A stretch of DNA of 64,000 bases from Theodoxus fluviatilis (GCA_034096865.1 JAWQFJ010002804.1:1-64000); one strand, 5' to 3'; counted from the first letter of the stretch, positions 15,625-27,590 are shown. Translations and numbers: made by a program. Notes: generated by a model from the sequence alone, not told the origin.

Positions 15625-15998
15625 CTTTGCAAAGTTCGAGTAGCAGCAATGCAGAGATTCTACCGCTATCACCACGCACCGTGTTCGGAACGCTTCAATC
15701 GCGCCTTCAACTTCGCATGTGCTTTCGCATTCAGATAACGCCGAATTTTGCGCAAACTAATTTGAAATATTTAGTATGCATACATTCATATTTTAATAAT
15801 GTTTATTTATTTTTCTGAATGCTAAAGTCATTATTATGCCTTCCTTATATTTTTGAAAGCGCAAACGAAAATATAAATTATAGCTCGATGTTCTCAGAGC
15901 AACATGGCGGCCTAAAAGCCAAGGGCATGCCTTTTTAACCGTACTATTGTCTGTTCAAACGCTGTGTATGCCGTCACAGACTTCTGTTACCGTCAAAA
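15625..15998. promoter_or_regulatory. Putative bidirectional promoter between LSM8 and MRPL2
   Basis: The two start codons point away from each other with 374 bp between them, so both promoters must lie here unless there are undetected upstream exons. AACATGGCGGC at 15901-15911 fits the YY1-type consensus AAnATGGCGGC. The LSM8 start context AAAGATGGCATC is a weaker match to the same motif. A TTTGCGCAAA palindrome lies near 15748. No TATA box was found at a consistent distance from either start. Motif function is inferred. Confidence 0.65.
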
Positions 15999-16175
15999 AT
16001 GAACACCCTAATCCAGTTATCTTTTCGATTTGTCAAAGGATCTGTTGCATCAAGTTTTATTTCAAGGTAACAACTCGTGCTTGGGTCTTCGGAGCGTCTG
16101 CTTCTGTTGACTGATCAGCAGATAATTCGGCTTCAGACCTCACGAAAAATTATTAGTAAAGTGTGTGTGTGTGTG

Positions 16176-16217
<42 letters not shown>

Positions 16218-19200
16218 CGTGCATGTGCGCGAGTGTGTGTGTGTGTGCGTGCACACTGCATATATGTGCAAACGAGCGTGCGTGTATATGTTGAAATATG
16301 TTCACTCAAGTCTCAACGTCGGTGGCACACTCGACTCGATCATCGACTATCATAAGACATGATAAGTATCATTGCACGAACTAGCCACGAATATATCCAA
16401 ATCATGCAATTAGCCCCTGAACCTGTACTATGAAGGCTTGTACATTTTATATCACATCTGGTTCTTTTCAGCTGTGCACTATTGAGGAACTGGCATTGTC
16501 ATTACCCTACCGACTTGTCTTAGTCTTGAGACGTTAGAATCAAGCTCTTCACATCTCTCTCCACAGATGCTTCCATGTCACGCCTGTGCAGGGCAGGCTG
16601 AGTGGTCGGGAAATTCTGGAAAAAATCGGGGTGGACCCTGACAAGTATACCACCAAGCCCTTGCCTTTCTTCAAGATGGGAGGCCGTAATGAGTATGGTA
16701 TGCCAAGGTTTTTGACATACTTAGAATTAGATGTAGTGACCCTGAATTGTGTTATAAATGACAACTGTATCTCAGTTATTTAGTCAGGCCTCACAAATAG
16801 TAATTCTTTGCAATCATAGTCATGATACACAGACTGAGTATTGTGCTCTGATAAGTTTTGTCAAGAAGGCACCAGATTTTATTAAATGCAAAAGTTTAAA
16901 GGGAATAAAAAGTTTTGTTGAAATAGAATTAAGCCTTTAAGGATTTATAGTTTAGCTAAGAATGTTAGTTTCTGAAACTGTTGTTAAGGTGTTGGTGTAT
17001 TGATTATAAGAGAAGAAATGAACACAAACACAAAAAAGATCAAATGTGGTTTACTTTTGTCTCATTGTATGCTGAACCATCTGGGTATGAAACTGTACCC
17101 ATTAAAGACAACTTGTGACAGCTGCATATCAAATAGAATGACTCTTTCTTGAAAAAGTGCATTTGATTTGTTTCACTGTTCACTACTGTATTTGTTATTA
17201 CTAATGTGATGTGTTTTCAGGAAGAATAGAGAACCATCGGGAAGGAGGGGGTCACAAGAAACTCTTCAGAATGGTGGACTTCAAGAGGCCGGGGCCAAAG
17301 GACAGTGCAGTGGAGGAGCGAGTGGTGTATGTGCGCTATGACCCTTGTCGCACCGCCAACATCGCCCTGGTGTCGGGCAGGGAGCACAAGCGCTACATCC
17401 TGGCATCCGAGAACATGAAGGCAGGAGACATCATCAAATCCACCAGCCACATCCCTCGCATTGCTGGTAAGTCTTGGGCCTCAGTTGACACTGTAGTGCT
17501 GTGGTGCAGTGCAATGCAATGTTTTGTATTATTACAGAACAGTGCAGTGCAATAAATTAGTACTCTTTTCAAAGAAATACAACAGGCAGAGAAATGCTGG
17601 GTGAACATGTTGTTATAAAGGTAAAGTTGTGGTTTTATATAGCAACTCATCACCCGTGTCTAGGTCTGAAACCGCTTGACACTTTACCCCCTTATCACTG
17701 GGCAGCTTGACCAATCCTCCACTGATACCTCAAAACAAACATAGTGACAAACATTTAAGATGTGCACAGTCTGGTACCAGCACCAACTCCACTCCCTGGG
17801 GAGTATTCCAACCGGATGCTGGCTCATGGGTGCATACAAGGGTTAATCACAACAATTTGTCTACATTGCCCTCTCATGTACCTGGTTGTACTCCTGGGTG
17901 GGTAGAAGCAATGCTAGTTAAGCATCTTGCTCAAGTATGCAACTCTGAAAACCATGCAGCTTCGAACACTATACTCACTAGCTGCAAGCAACTACAGGCC
18001 AAACTCTCTAACCACTCAGCCATAGTCATGTGACTTTTTGGAACATTTGTTCTTGTTGCATGTATGATTTGACTGCTCTGCAAATCCTTGTCAATTTTTC
18101 TGGAAGTCCTTTGTTGTTGTTTTCAAGGTAGTATGTGGAGGGTTGAGGGATTGGTGGTAAAGATAGAAAAAAGGAAATAAGTGTCTGTCAGCCTATGTTT
18201 ATCCATATTTCAGGTAATTTTACAGCTATTTCACGAAACGTTTTCTTTTATCATGCCCACATAGTTTCTGTTTTTATCATATGAAAATCTACTTGGGTTA
18301 TGGTTCCACTGAAACAATATGCTGTAAAAAACAGTATTATAAAATTTTGTCAAAAATCATCACCACTTACATAGTTTGGAACTTCAGCCCAGTGGTTAAC
18401 CCTCAGATTGCCACAGTCTGAAAATTCTGACTGCAACCGCAGAATGTCATAGTCCAGAATTTGTGACTGCGATGACAGAGCCACTGTCAACATTTTCACC
18501 CCTTGTCAGTACCTTCTCAAAGCTATAACTATCTATTGGTTCTATCAACTAATGAGAGCACAACATACATCAGAGCTGGTCTGTCATCAATGCCAAGGCA
18601 CTTGGAGTGTGCCCTTTGTTGGTTATCACAGCACTCTGAGGGTTAAGAGGCTTGCCTGGGGTTACTTGGGGCCAACAGATGCAGTGTTAGAAGCTGCAAG
18701 GATATCAGAGTTGTTTTCTTCTTCAAGTTCAAGGTACATAACTCATGTTGCCTTTCCCTAGCCTGGTGTAAGATCATGTATCTTTGAAAGCAGTGAAAGT
18801 GTGTAATGAACCTATGTAATGAACCCTGATGCAGCAGTGAACCAGCCTTGGGTTGGAATGCTCCCCAGGGAGTGGAGATGGTGCTGGTACCAGACTGTGT
18901 ACTGTTGTCATGAGCCAGAAAAGGAGTGATCAAATGGCCCAATAAACAGGGGGAAAAGCATTCAGCAATTTGAACCTGACTAATGGGTAAGAAGTCTCAA
19001 CATGAAACCTCTATGTTTACCAGGGGATTTCTTGAACTGGCACACAAATTCAGGTAAATCTGTTGCTACTTTAAAAATCAGCATGGTGATCGGTGGTTCC
19101 CCTGTTCAAACTATGATGGCTGGCTCAGCATTCCATTAGTGTGTGTGACCTCCTGTCCACAGTGCGGCCAAAGGATGGGGATGCCCACCCCCTGGGTGCG

Positions 19201-19575
19201 CTGCCACTGGGGACTCTGGTACACAATGTGGAACGTCTGCCCAATGAAGGGGGCAAGGTGGCAAGGGCAGCGGGGACATGTGCTACAGTGGTGCGCAAGA
19301 TCGGGGACCAGGTGGTGGTGCGTATGCCTTCAAAGCGTGAGCTGTGTGTCAACCAGGAGTGCATGGCCACTGTGGGCCGAGTCTCCAATGTAGAGCATGG
19401 CAAGCAGCCCATTGGCTCCGCCAACCGTTCCCGCTGGCTTGGCATCCGTCCCCACAGTGGCTGGTGGCACCGCAAGACAGGGTACAATGGTCGAAAGATC
19501 CGCCCCATCAAACCCATGAAAGTCTTCAGCCGCCCTGAACTCCCCAAAGCTAATGTGTACAGATCTGCTCCATGA
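15999..19575 (+). CDS. MRPL2: Mitochondrial large-subunit ribosomal protein uL2m, complete, four exons
   Basis: uL2m is a core RNA-binding protein of the mitochondrial large ribosomal subunit near the peptidyl-transferase centre (family knowledge). Exons are 15999-16066, 16567-16697, 17221-17466 and 19163-19575, all GT-AG with matching phases: 858 bases, 285 aa (human about 305). Exon 1 encodes MNTLIQLSFRFVKGSVASSF, Arg/Lys-bearing and without acidic residues, as expected for a mitochondrial targeting peptide. Exon 2 adds KYTTKPLPFF and GGRNEYG. Exon 3 holds the L2 RNA-binding motif GGGHKKLFRMVDFKRPGPK, then VRYDPCRTANIALV and SENMKAGDII. Exon 4 carries DAHPLGALPLGTLVHNVE, RAAGTC, ATVGRVSN, RWLGIRPHSGWWHRKTGYNG and RKIRPIKPMK, the mitochondrial form of the C-terminus, which lacks the bacterial HPHGGGEG loop. 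Divergent with LSM8. The last intron (1,696 bp) contains two inverted SINE copies and a piggyBac-like MITE. Confidence 0.97.
16161..16250. repeat. (GT)n microsatellite in MRPL2 intron 1
   Basis: GT repeats with GC interruptions, starting 95 bases after exon 1. Confidence 0.95.
17620..18030 (-). mobile_element. tRNA-derived SINE, full-length copy (MRPL2 intron 3)
   Basis: Read on the minus strand it starts with a tRNA-like head: TATGGCTGAGTGGTTAGAG (A-box-like) and, about 45 bases on, GTGTTCGAAGC (B-box-like). CTTGAGCAAGATGCTTAAC follows, a block common in tRNA-headed SINEs of marine animals. The body includes GGGAGTGGAGTTGGTGCTGG and ends in AACTTTACCTTT. Three shorter copies share the body and the ACCTTT end. 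It lies antisense to MRPL2. Confidence 0.8.
18400..18642. mobile_element. piggyBac-like MITE flanked by TTAA (MRPL2 intron 3)
   Basis: The element begins CCCTCAGATTGC and ends with the inverse of CCCTCAGAGTGC (11 of 12 match). It is bounded by TTAA at 18396-18399 and 18643-18646, the target duplication of the piggyBac superfamily; terminal CCC is also typical. At 243 bp with no coding sequence it is a non-autonomous element. A chance pair of short repeats is possible but the TTAA fit argues against it. Confidence 0.7.
18820..18990 (+). mobile_element. tRNA-derived SINE, partial copy
   Basis: Matches the body of the SINE at 17620-18030 in the opposite orientation: CCAGCCTTGGGTTGGAATGC, CAGGGAGTGGAGATGGTGCT, and GATCAAATGGCCCAATAAAC followed by GGGGGAAAAG. 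The tRNA head is missing. Confidence 0.7.
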
Positions 19576-19980
19576 CAGTGGAGAGGATAGCACTGAGACA
19601 ATGACTGTGTGAATGACCTTCGGAGAAAGAGTGCTGTCTGCATGTACTGCCTGAAGATTGCATAGGTGTTGTTTGCAAAGGTAATGATCAGATATCCAGC
19701 ATTTTCCACAAGCTAATTTTACAAATAATTATTATCTTTGCTGGATAGGAATTTGACTAAACATTTTCATCATAAAGTTAGTTCAATATAGAGGTTGCAA
19801 AATTGTTCTAGCGTGTAAGGCTACAAATGGAAAAGGACGGAGTTCTTGTTCAGTCACAAATATTTTGTAACAATAGAAGAGACTCTATTGTTGTCATATC
19901 CTGTACTGTGAGGTTCAGTTTGGAAAATTGTGTGTGGGTGAGTGTTTCAACAGGTGTGATAGTGTGTTTGGGATTAAACA

Positions 19981-19986
19981 AATAAA
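19981..19986 (+). terminator. Candidate MRPL2 polyadenylation signal
   Basis: AATAAA lies 406 bases beyond the MRPL2 stop codon and is followed by T/GT-rich sequence, as expected for a cleavage site. Confidence 0.55.
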
Positions 19987-20257
19987 ATATTCAGCAGTAT
20001 TTGGTTCTCTTTTGTTGGTGCTTGTTTCTGTCTGTCCACAATATAACCACTTCTCATACTAATTTGTCTCAAATCTGTGGCTGTAGAGTTTTGTATCCAC
20101 CAGAAAATTGATATTTATTTATCATTACTTCACTTCTGCTGTGAAAGAATTTTGTATTGATACAAGAATTTTGTGTGTGTGTGTTTGTGTGTGTGTATGT
20201 GTTTTTCCTTTTCTTTTCTTGTTTGTTTGCTTGTTTTGTTTTGTTTTTTCTTGACCA

Positions 20258-20545
20258 TAAATGAATGACTGCTGTCCGGGATGTGGATACAGAAAACAGC
20301 CAAGGTCACAGTTCCAGGCATTCATTCACAAGACAAAACAGAACGTCAATGTTTGGAGTATCAATCTCTTCATCGGGACAGACAACGCAAACATAAACGA
20401 CAACAGACTTAGCTCCGTGACTGGTGTAGGCTGCTGTCGATTTTGTTTGTGTTGTCTGTCCTGATAAATAGTTTGATAATTGAAACATTGATGTCCTGTT
20501 TTGTCTTGTAAATTAAAGCCTGGAATAGTAACCTTGGTTTTCAGT
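20258..20545. mobile_element. Hairpin element, Penelope-like terminal sequence, copy 1
   Basis: Starts GAATGACTGCTGTCCGGGAT, has a left arm with AAGACAAAACAGAACGTCAA and a right arm with GTCCTGATAAATAGTTTG, GAAACATTGATGTCCTG and TTTTGTCTTGT, and ends near ACCTTGG. The arms are imperfect inverted copies. Order and motifs match the better preserved element at 57885-58292. CCTGATGA...GAAAC blocks occur in terminal repeats of Penelope-like elements (family knowledge); the assignment is tentative. Confidence 0.5.
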
Positions 20546-22111
20546 TTTGTGTTTTCTTAATACATGAGTACTGGATGTTTGGTGGGATAGGAATTCTTTT
20601 TGTGGGGTGGAGGGATGAGGGTGTTATATATCCATCTGCACATCAGAGGGGTGCTGCTGCACTGTGAGATACAAGCTGCTGTGACCAACAGTCATAACTG
20701 CTGCCAGTGTAAACACTGCATCCACGGTTTGAGATGATACAAACTTGGTTGTTGCAAGGCACTGTGGTTCCAAGAATTGGCGATAGTTTAAGTTTGTGGA
20801 GGCAATAGCAGTAGAATAATAATGGAATGGAAGTAGATGTGTGTTCACTTGCATGTACATGTGTGTGTTCTTGTATACAGGTGTATGTAGAAGGTCAAAT
20901 AATGGAAAGGCAGGATAAAGCGTTGGAAGACTCAACTGTGGTTGAGGAGTTATCTCCCCCTTGACCAGCAGCCGTGTGCGACCGACTTTTCAGCAGATCC
21001 CCATGAATTATACAATCAAATTGTGATTGAAACCAGCTAATTATTGTAATTTCCAGAAGCTATACGTTTGTATGGCTTTGATAAACATATCTGTGAGTGA
21101 TAAGTAGAATGTAAGGGCAGTTTAATGGTGACGTTTTCTTTGGGATCATTCACACACAGCAGGTTTATAGGCTCTTGGGGTACATCACATGTACATTTCC
21201 TGGCATTTCCTGTTTAGTGCCCATGCACTAACATTTTCCTGGTATCACTGTTAGACATTAATTTTCCTTGGGCATGGTCAAATCATTCTCTTGTCATACC
21301 TTTGAATGTGCAGATCTGCTTAAAGAAATGTTGACTGGTTGATGACATGGTTATTGGAAGTTTAGCACAGTGGTGTTTTCTCAGAACTCTTAGGAATGTA
21401 ATCAAACGCTGTCTCAGGTCTTGCATAATCATGCTTTCTGTTGCTGATGCTTTTGGTATATGTTGTGAACATTACTTGTTCAGTGTTGCTGCAGATTCAA
21501 GTGCATTGAGCAGTGTGCATTCCCATAGAATAAGTTAACATCCTTGCCTCCTACAGAATGTGTAATGAAAACTGTTCAGAATTACTGTCCTTTGAAGGTA
21601 CAGATTTGGTTTTTTTATGCTTCTGTTACCGTTTGCCTTTGAAGGCTGCACGTTTTTTCAGTTGCAATTCAGGTCAAATGCTGTCTGGCTTATTTTTGGA
21701 AGATCAGCTCACCCACTTGTATGTTGACATCACCTCTTATCAGAGCTCTGGAGCGGGAGCATTACTTCTTCCAGCTGACATGTCACATAAGCTCCTAGGG
21801 TGGTGATAAAACTACCTCATCTGTAGTTAAGAGGGGAATTTTTTTATACCCCATAGACTGGGGGAGAGAAAGGTTGAACAGACTGTAGTTGTTAATGTCA
21901 TTGGGCCCTTGTTTCTGATAGATATAAATACAAGCCTTTGAAACTAGGTATGATTTAGAAAACATTTAATTTTGTTCAGTCTGCAGTGCACATGACGCCA
22001 CCACCAAAACAACAACCTGCACATCGTCTCCTATCAAGTTGACCCTGTGCATTGTACAAAGGCATCCAGCTGTGGGATTGGCTGCAGTGGCAGCAAGCAG
22101 CCAGCTGTGAA
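20546..22111. other. Intergenic, nothing recognised
   Basis: Unique AT-rich sequence without exon-like, repeat-family or RNA-gene signal. Open frames of 60-100 codons match no family I know. Confidence 0.5.
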
Positions 22112-22795
22112 ACCAGACGTGTGTTGTAAGCGGCTAGTCGCGCGAGATGTCTTGCAGTGAGATGCGGCTTAGCAACGGGCAAACAGCAGGCCAGGCAGAA
22201 GTGGATTTATCTAATATGGCGTCGCCCGACAGAGCTGGTTTGAAACTGGTGTTATTATTGAAGTTTCTTGATGATTCTGACCTAGATTATGACTGCATAT
22301 TTTATCGACCCCAACGTCCCCAATGCAACCACAAAATCTGAAGAATTTACAACGCTGTTCTGTGAAATTACCAATCATGATGATCATGATGATCATGTAA
22401 TGTGTTGATTGTTGCTGCCATACCGAAGCAGAAGACTAAAGTGAAACTAGCGCGGAAACGCTAACGACTGAAACGAGCACAACTGAAACAAACTAGTAGA
22501 ATTCCACACCCTCCCTATTCCCATCCCACGTAAAATTACTCAAGAATACTGAAAGAACACTTACATTTTAATATTCTGTCCCATTCCTCCGTCGCAACGC
22601 GACAATTGAAAAAAGTCCCATCGAGAAACAGAATTCCAATGTGGGTAGTCTCCATTTTGTTTCTTTGTTTCTAGCCCGCGAGCTGCCGAAAGAGCCTCTC
22701 GCCAAGTCTTGCGAGCCACTCGCCGCCTTACAATGGCATGGCTAGCCCCACTTGCGAGATACTCGCATGGCTCGCTGCTTACAACGCACGTCAGG
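22112..22795. mobile_element. Candidate DNA transposon derivative with ~23-bp terminal inverted repeats
   Basis: The left end ACCAGACGTGTGTTGTAAGC (22112-22131) and the inverse of the right end, ACCTGACGTGCGTTGTAAGC, agree at 20 of 23 positions over the full repeat. Inside, near the left end, an ATG (22218) opens a short frame starting MASPDRAGLKLVLLLKF and continuing FLDDSDLD before it stops; it may be the start of a lost transposase or a chance frame. The right part is rich in CTCGCAAG-type motifs. No clear target duplication was found. The superfamily is unknown. Confidence 0.45.
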
Positions 22796-24588
22796 TCACT
22801 CCTTTCTATGCACAGTGCATGGTCACCATGGCAACAGATGATTAACTGTGAGAGCTGGCATGCAGTAATGGACTGTTCTCCGTCAGCCTGCCTGCATGTT
22901 ACACACACACTGACTTCTGGCACTGTGTCATAAAATGCATTTCATGACCGGGGCACATGGTGTGTGTTGTGTGTGTGTGTGTGTGTTTTCCATCATCAGA
23001 AAAGATATTTTTCATTTTTAAAGAACCACAGGAGCCGATAAAAAATTTCATGGGAAAGATGGTGGTGGTTGCTTGGTTGGTGTATTTTACTTTTTGTTTG
23101 TTTTGTGGAGGAATTTAAGTTTGTTTTTTAATTAGTCGACCTATTTATCAATTTCTGTTGTGTGGAGCCTGGCTCATGGCTGACAGTCCTTGTTTCACTG
23201 ATTTTTGTATTGCCCTTTGGGTCCCGGCCCCAGCCTTGCTATGATAAAATCCATGGATGAATTATGATGGTGGGAAATAACAGTGGAACTTAGGGGCCCC
23301 AAAAGATATATAGAAACCAGTGATAAAGTCGTGTCTATCTGTGTGCTGTGCTTCACACAACAGAGATAAAGTTGCGTTGAAAAAAACTAAACATAATTCC
23401 TGATCATGCAGTGTTAGCTCATATTAAAACATGTTCATCACTTTTGCAGACAAACAAAAAGTATTGCAGAAAAAGCACCATGGTCATCAAACACTTCTTT
23501 TATTTTTAACGCTGAGAACAACAATGGTTTTCAGTAGACTTCCTCCTGTGATGAATATTGGATCCATTGTTGTCAGTTGTGCAACTAAGGTTTTGACATT
23601 TTGGCACTGCCCCAAGTCCACAAGGGTCAAGCAGTCGGTCCAACTATCATCTGAGCAAGCGTGCATTTCTCCCATGTAAACACATCTTCCACTCCGGCTG
23701 CAAAAGAAGGAGTGAGGCATGGTGACCCAAGAGAGCTGAGTGCAAGCTCATGCTAGCAGAGTAGGCGCGGACTACTGCAGGCTGTGTAGTGAATGTAACG
23801 ATTACACAAAAACAATGCATGGCCCTCGATGCCTAGATCCACCAGTCAACTGTCACCTCTGTCAGATAATACATCCACTGTACCCCACCCACACCAGGTG
23901 CTTTGCTAACAGCATCAATTTTTACATTATGCCATGGATTCCACTCTTTTGTTATTGCCTGACAAGCAAGGAAAACTTTTCCATTTATCAATTGATTTAA
24001 ATGTATTCTATGAGCAACGAATACAAGGGGATTCAAATACATTGTCGGAGTCCCAGTGTCAGAAAAATCATCAACTCTTATCAATTGGATCCATGCAAGA
24101 CTGTCACAAGTAAGCATCTCAAACCTATTCCACTCATTTTCTGTGCTTTCTTACTGCGAAAGGTGACTTTTTGCACTGAAGTGAAATGAAGTATATATTC
24201 AACATTTAACAATTAATTTTTCACGTCTTAAATGCAGGAAAAGACGAGCACTATCTATACCGCAACAATCCAAATGGACTCCAGCAGGTGCCTTATTGTC
24301 AGACAACCTTGACATTGGGTGACCTATCACCTTTCACCTCCATCTGCTCCGAGCCGGACAAAGGGAGGGGGACGCCAATGCTTCCTCCGTCTAAAAATAA
24401 TGCTGGTTTTGTTCCAAACTGGACCAAGTCAGCCGGTGGTCCCTTTTCGCGCCGAAAGTTTCCATCTGGGGAAGATGACAGAGGATTATTCCTTAGTGAA
24501 GGTGAAGGTCGGGGCTTGTTTACGGTCGCTCTCGGAAACAGATGGAACGAGTTTTGCCACTGATGATCAGATAATTGTGGTTATTTTG

Positions 24589-24591
<3 letters not shown>
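22796..24591. other. Intergenic, nothing recognised
   Basis: Contains a short (GT)n tract near 22,966 and otherwise unique sequence; no exon, repeat family or RNA gene was identified. Confidence 0.5.
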
Positions 24592-24660
<69 letters not shown>

Positions 24661-24669
24661 GTCTGTCTG

Positions 24670-24739
<70 letters not shown>

Positions 24740-24852
24740 CGTGTGTGTGTGTGAGTGTGTGTGCGCGCGCGTGCGTGCCTGTCTGCCTGTCTGTCTGCCT
24801 GCCTGCCTGCCTGCTGCCTGTCTGCGTGCGTACGTGCCTGCCTGCCGATCAG

Positions 24853-24921
<69 letters not shown>

Positions 24922-24987
24922 ACACACACACACACACACACACAAACGTACACACACACACACGTACACACACACGTACACACACAT
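24592..24987. repeat. Compound (TC)n/(TCTG)n/(GT)n/(TGCC)n/(CA)n microsatellite
   Basis: Two long TC blocks frame a GT plus TGCC/TGTC segment and end in CA blocks with GTA interruptions. Long frames through it are artefacts. Confidence 0.95.
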
Positions 24988-25085
24988 ATTACAGCTGGCT
25001 GCATAGAGTACCTCGTGTGACTGCCTCACCTGTTTAAAACTTAGCATCGCATTTTCTGACTCCGTTCTCATCAGCACTTAATGAT

Positions 25086-25170
25086 CTGAAATTACCCGCC
25101 CACCCCTCCCCCACTCCTCACCCCCACCCCAACTCCTCACCCCCACCCCCACTCCTCACCCCCACCCCGA
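25086..25170. repeat. C-rich tandem repeat
   Basis: Repeats of ACTCCTCACCCCCACCCC, three to four imperfect units. The complementary strand is G-rich with regular G-runs. Confidence 0.8.
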
Positions 25171-26034
25171 GTTATACTTTCTGTACAGCATACATTCTCC
25201 TCCGGCCCTCTGTCGATCTCTGTGCCTTTCCTTTTCCTGTCATGCCGATGACAAGAACCAAAAGGAGGTCCAGCGTGGAGTATTTGCATGGTGTCTACCT
25301 GTTTGACTGCGTAAGCCCCATTGTGCTGTGCATATGCAAACGAAAGTTTGCTTGGCTAAATTGTTTTATGTAGGCCTACCATTTGTCTGTCGAGCCCTAT
25401 CGTAGTTTCGTACTGCGTCTCTATGCTTATCGACCGGGGGTGGGGGGTGGGGGGTGGGGGGTTCGAGGCGAGTCTGAGGCCTGAGCTTTGCTTGGAAACG
25501 TGACTTCTAAATGCAACTTTGGCCTTTTTTTCTTTTTCTTTAATGTAGTTAAGGTTTCCGTCTAATTTGTCTTAGCATGGCTTCGGCGTCAATTTGTCGC
25601 TTACCCTGGCGCAATGCACAACAGTAACCAATGTGTACATTGCTCTTGTTTTTGTCCCAGCTCTTTGCAGACGCCTGGACAGCCAGACATTGACAACAGC
25701 GCAGAATCGACACATAAATTTTCCACCTTGCTCATCTAGCGTGAAAGCCGGTGAGAGGAAGGAAAAAAGTATGGGCAGCTTCCATTGGCTAGAGCGTCCA
25801 TCTCCTTATCCTGTTCCTGACTGTATTTGTCTGACCAGCCTCTGCAGTCCTTCCCTGGTTATAGAATAGAATGATTTAGGAAGGCAAGATTTCTCTGGTG
25901 TGTGCCAGAATGAAGCACGTTGACAGGCCATTGGGTTGGGGTGGGTAGTGAGGAGATACGTAGGGCACATGATGGTTATAGATTAATAGCTGCAAGGCAG
26001 AGCCAGACGGAGGGATTGTGAGTGCGATCGATCG
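25171..26034. other. Intergenic, nothing recognised
   Basis: Includes a G-rich patch (about 25,434-25,462); no gene or repeat family was recognised. Confidence 0.5.
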
Positions 26035-26164
26035 CTGTGTGTGTGTGTGTGTTTGTGTGTGTGGGGGGGGTGGGAGTGGGGTGGGGGGTGTTTGTGTGTG
26101 TAAAACATGGGTGGGTGTAGTGTGTGATGTAGGTGGTGTGTGTGTGTGTGTGTGTGTGAGTGTG

Positions 26165-26208
<44 letters not shown>

Positions 26209-26216
26209 TGTGTTTT
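26035..26216. repeat. (GT)n / G-rich / (GTGC)n compound repeat
   Basis: GT repeats interrupted by G-rich segments and ending in about nine GTGC units. Confidence 0.9.
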
Positions 26217-26459
26217 AATCATGTCTATAGTACATGTATCTCCAGGCGATGTTATCAAATTTTAACTGTGACAAATTAAAATTAGACTGTCTCCACTGTC
26301 AGGCAACAGCTTTCATTTTTGTCGGCCTTCACTGATCTGTAAAAGTATAAATCCCTTATTCGCTCCATCCTATGTATTTTAATTTATTGCCTGAGAATTA
26401 TGAATAGTCATAGACATGTATATTAGTGGACAAACAACAGTTTGTTTAATCTGCCCTTA

Positions 26460-27420
26460 TAATAATAACAATATAGTTTATTCATACGCACATACCTTCC
26501 CTTGACAGGCAAGCTCATGGCGTTTACAATCCAAAGAATCAACACTCATTCAACCGCTCAACACCACATTCCTACAAAAACTCACTCTACACACATAAAC
26601 CAAAAAAACAAAACAAAAAAACTATGATCCCATAATAAAAATAGAACAAACTATACAATATACACAGCACTTGCAGGCCAGGTCAAGTAAGGCGAAGCAG
26701 CTCGGCGGGAAAGGCGGATCGGAAGAGGTGGGTCTTTAGACTTAGAGCACTTTTGAACTGAGGCAGAGTATCCGAATGACGGACTGAGAGAGGGAGACTA
26801 TTCCAGGTTACAGGTCCAATATAGGAGAAGGCACGCTGTCCTTGAGTTTTCTTGCTACGGCGGGGGACCTTAAGCATTCTAGAGTCAGCAGCTGAGCGTA
26901 GAGATCTGGAGGGCGTGTAGACTGTAAGAATTTCTGTAAGAGCGCGTGGTGCGGTGTTGTTGATGGCCTTGAAGCACAAAGTAGCAAGTTCATAATCTAT
27001 CCTCTGAGAGATAAGGAGCCAGTGAAGTGTATGTAGAAGTGGAGAGACATGGATACGCTTGGGACATCGAATAACTAGCCTAGCAGCACAATTCTGAACT
27101 TTCTGGAGTTTGTTAAGCAGAGTGTCAGGGATGCCAGCGAGAAGAGAGTTTCCATAGTCGAGACGAGGCAGAACAAGTGATGTGATGAGCGTTTTGGTGG
27201 CCTGCTGAGAAAAATAATGACAAATGGTACTAATTTTTCTTAACTCGTAGGTAATATACTAACTGACATTGTTGACATGAGCTCTTATTGACAGATCATC
27301 GTCAAACATGACGCCTAAATTTCTAACAGACTGAGAGAAGACGATGTCACTGTGACCAATGGTTAGTTTGAGGGCCTGATCCGATTCGCCTCCGCCGCCC
27401 ACCAAGAGTGCTTCAGTTTT
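26460..27420 (-). mobile_element. L2/CR1-clade LINE remnant, 3' third of the reverse transcriptase
   Basis: Read on the minus strand: KLTIGHSDIVFSQSVRNLGV followed by MFDDDLSIRAHVNNV, then after a degraded stretch SLVLPRLDYGNSLLAGIPD, LLNKLQKVQNCAARLVI, HVSPLLHTLHWLLI, RIDYELATLCFKAIN, YTPSRSLRSAADSRM and the C-terminal WNSLPLSVR..FKSALSLKTHLFRSAF. These are the conserved distal RT and C-terminal motifs of L2/CR1 LINEs. The catalytic part is missing, so the copy is 5'-truncated. The 3' end runs into TTATTATTAT. Confidence 0.88.
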
Positions 27421-27548
27421 GCCCTTGCCATATTGTGCTCACTAGAGGGTGACCACTGCTCTACATTTAGTTTGCAAAAAGCCCTTTGTGCAGCCTCGCT
27501 GCCCTTGACCTCAAGTGGTCGATCATGCTTTCCATCTTGGAGTGCTTC

Positions 27549-27559
27549 GATGGTGATGA

Positions 27560-27590
<31 letters not shown>

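Noticed and set aside
19125..19709. 194-codon minus-strand frame opposite MRPL2 exon 4
   Set aside because: Shadow of a GC-rich conserved exon; the plus strand gives a clear uL2m sequence.
22147..22341. Short frame containing MASPDRAGLKLVLLLKF
   Set aside because: Considered as a gene start; kept only as a note inside the candidate transposon because it stops quickly and matches nothing I know.
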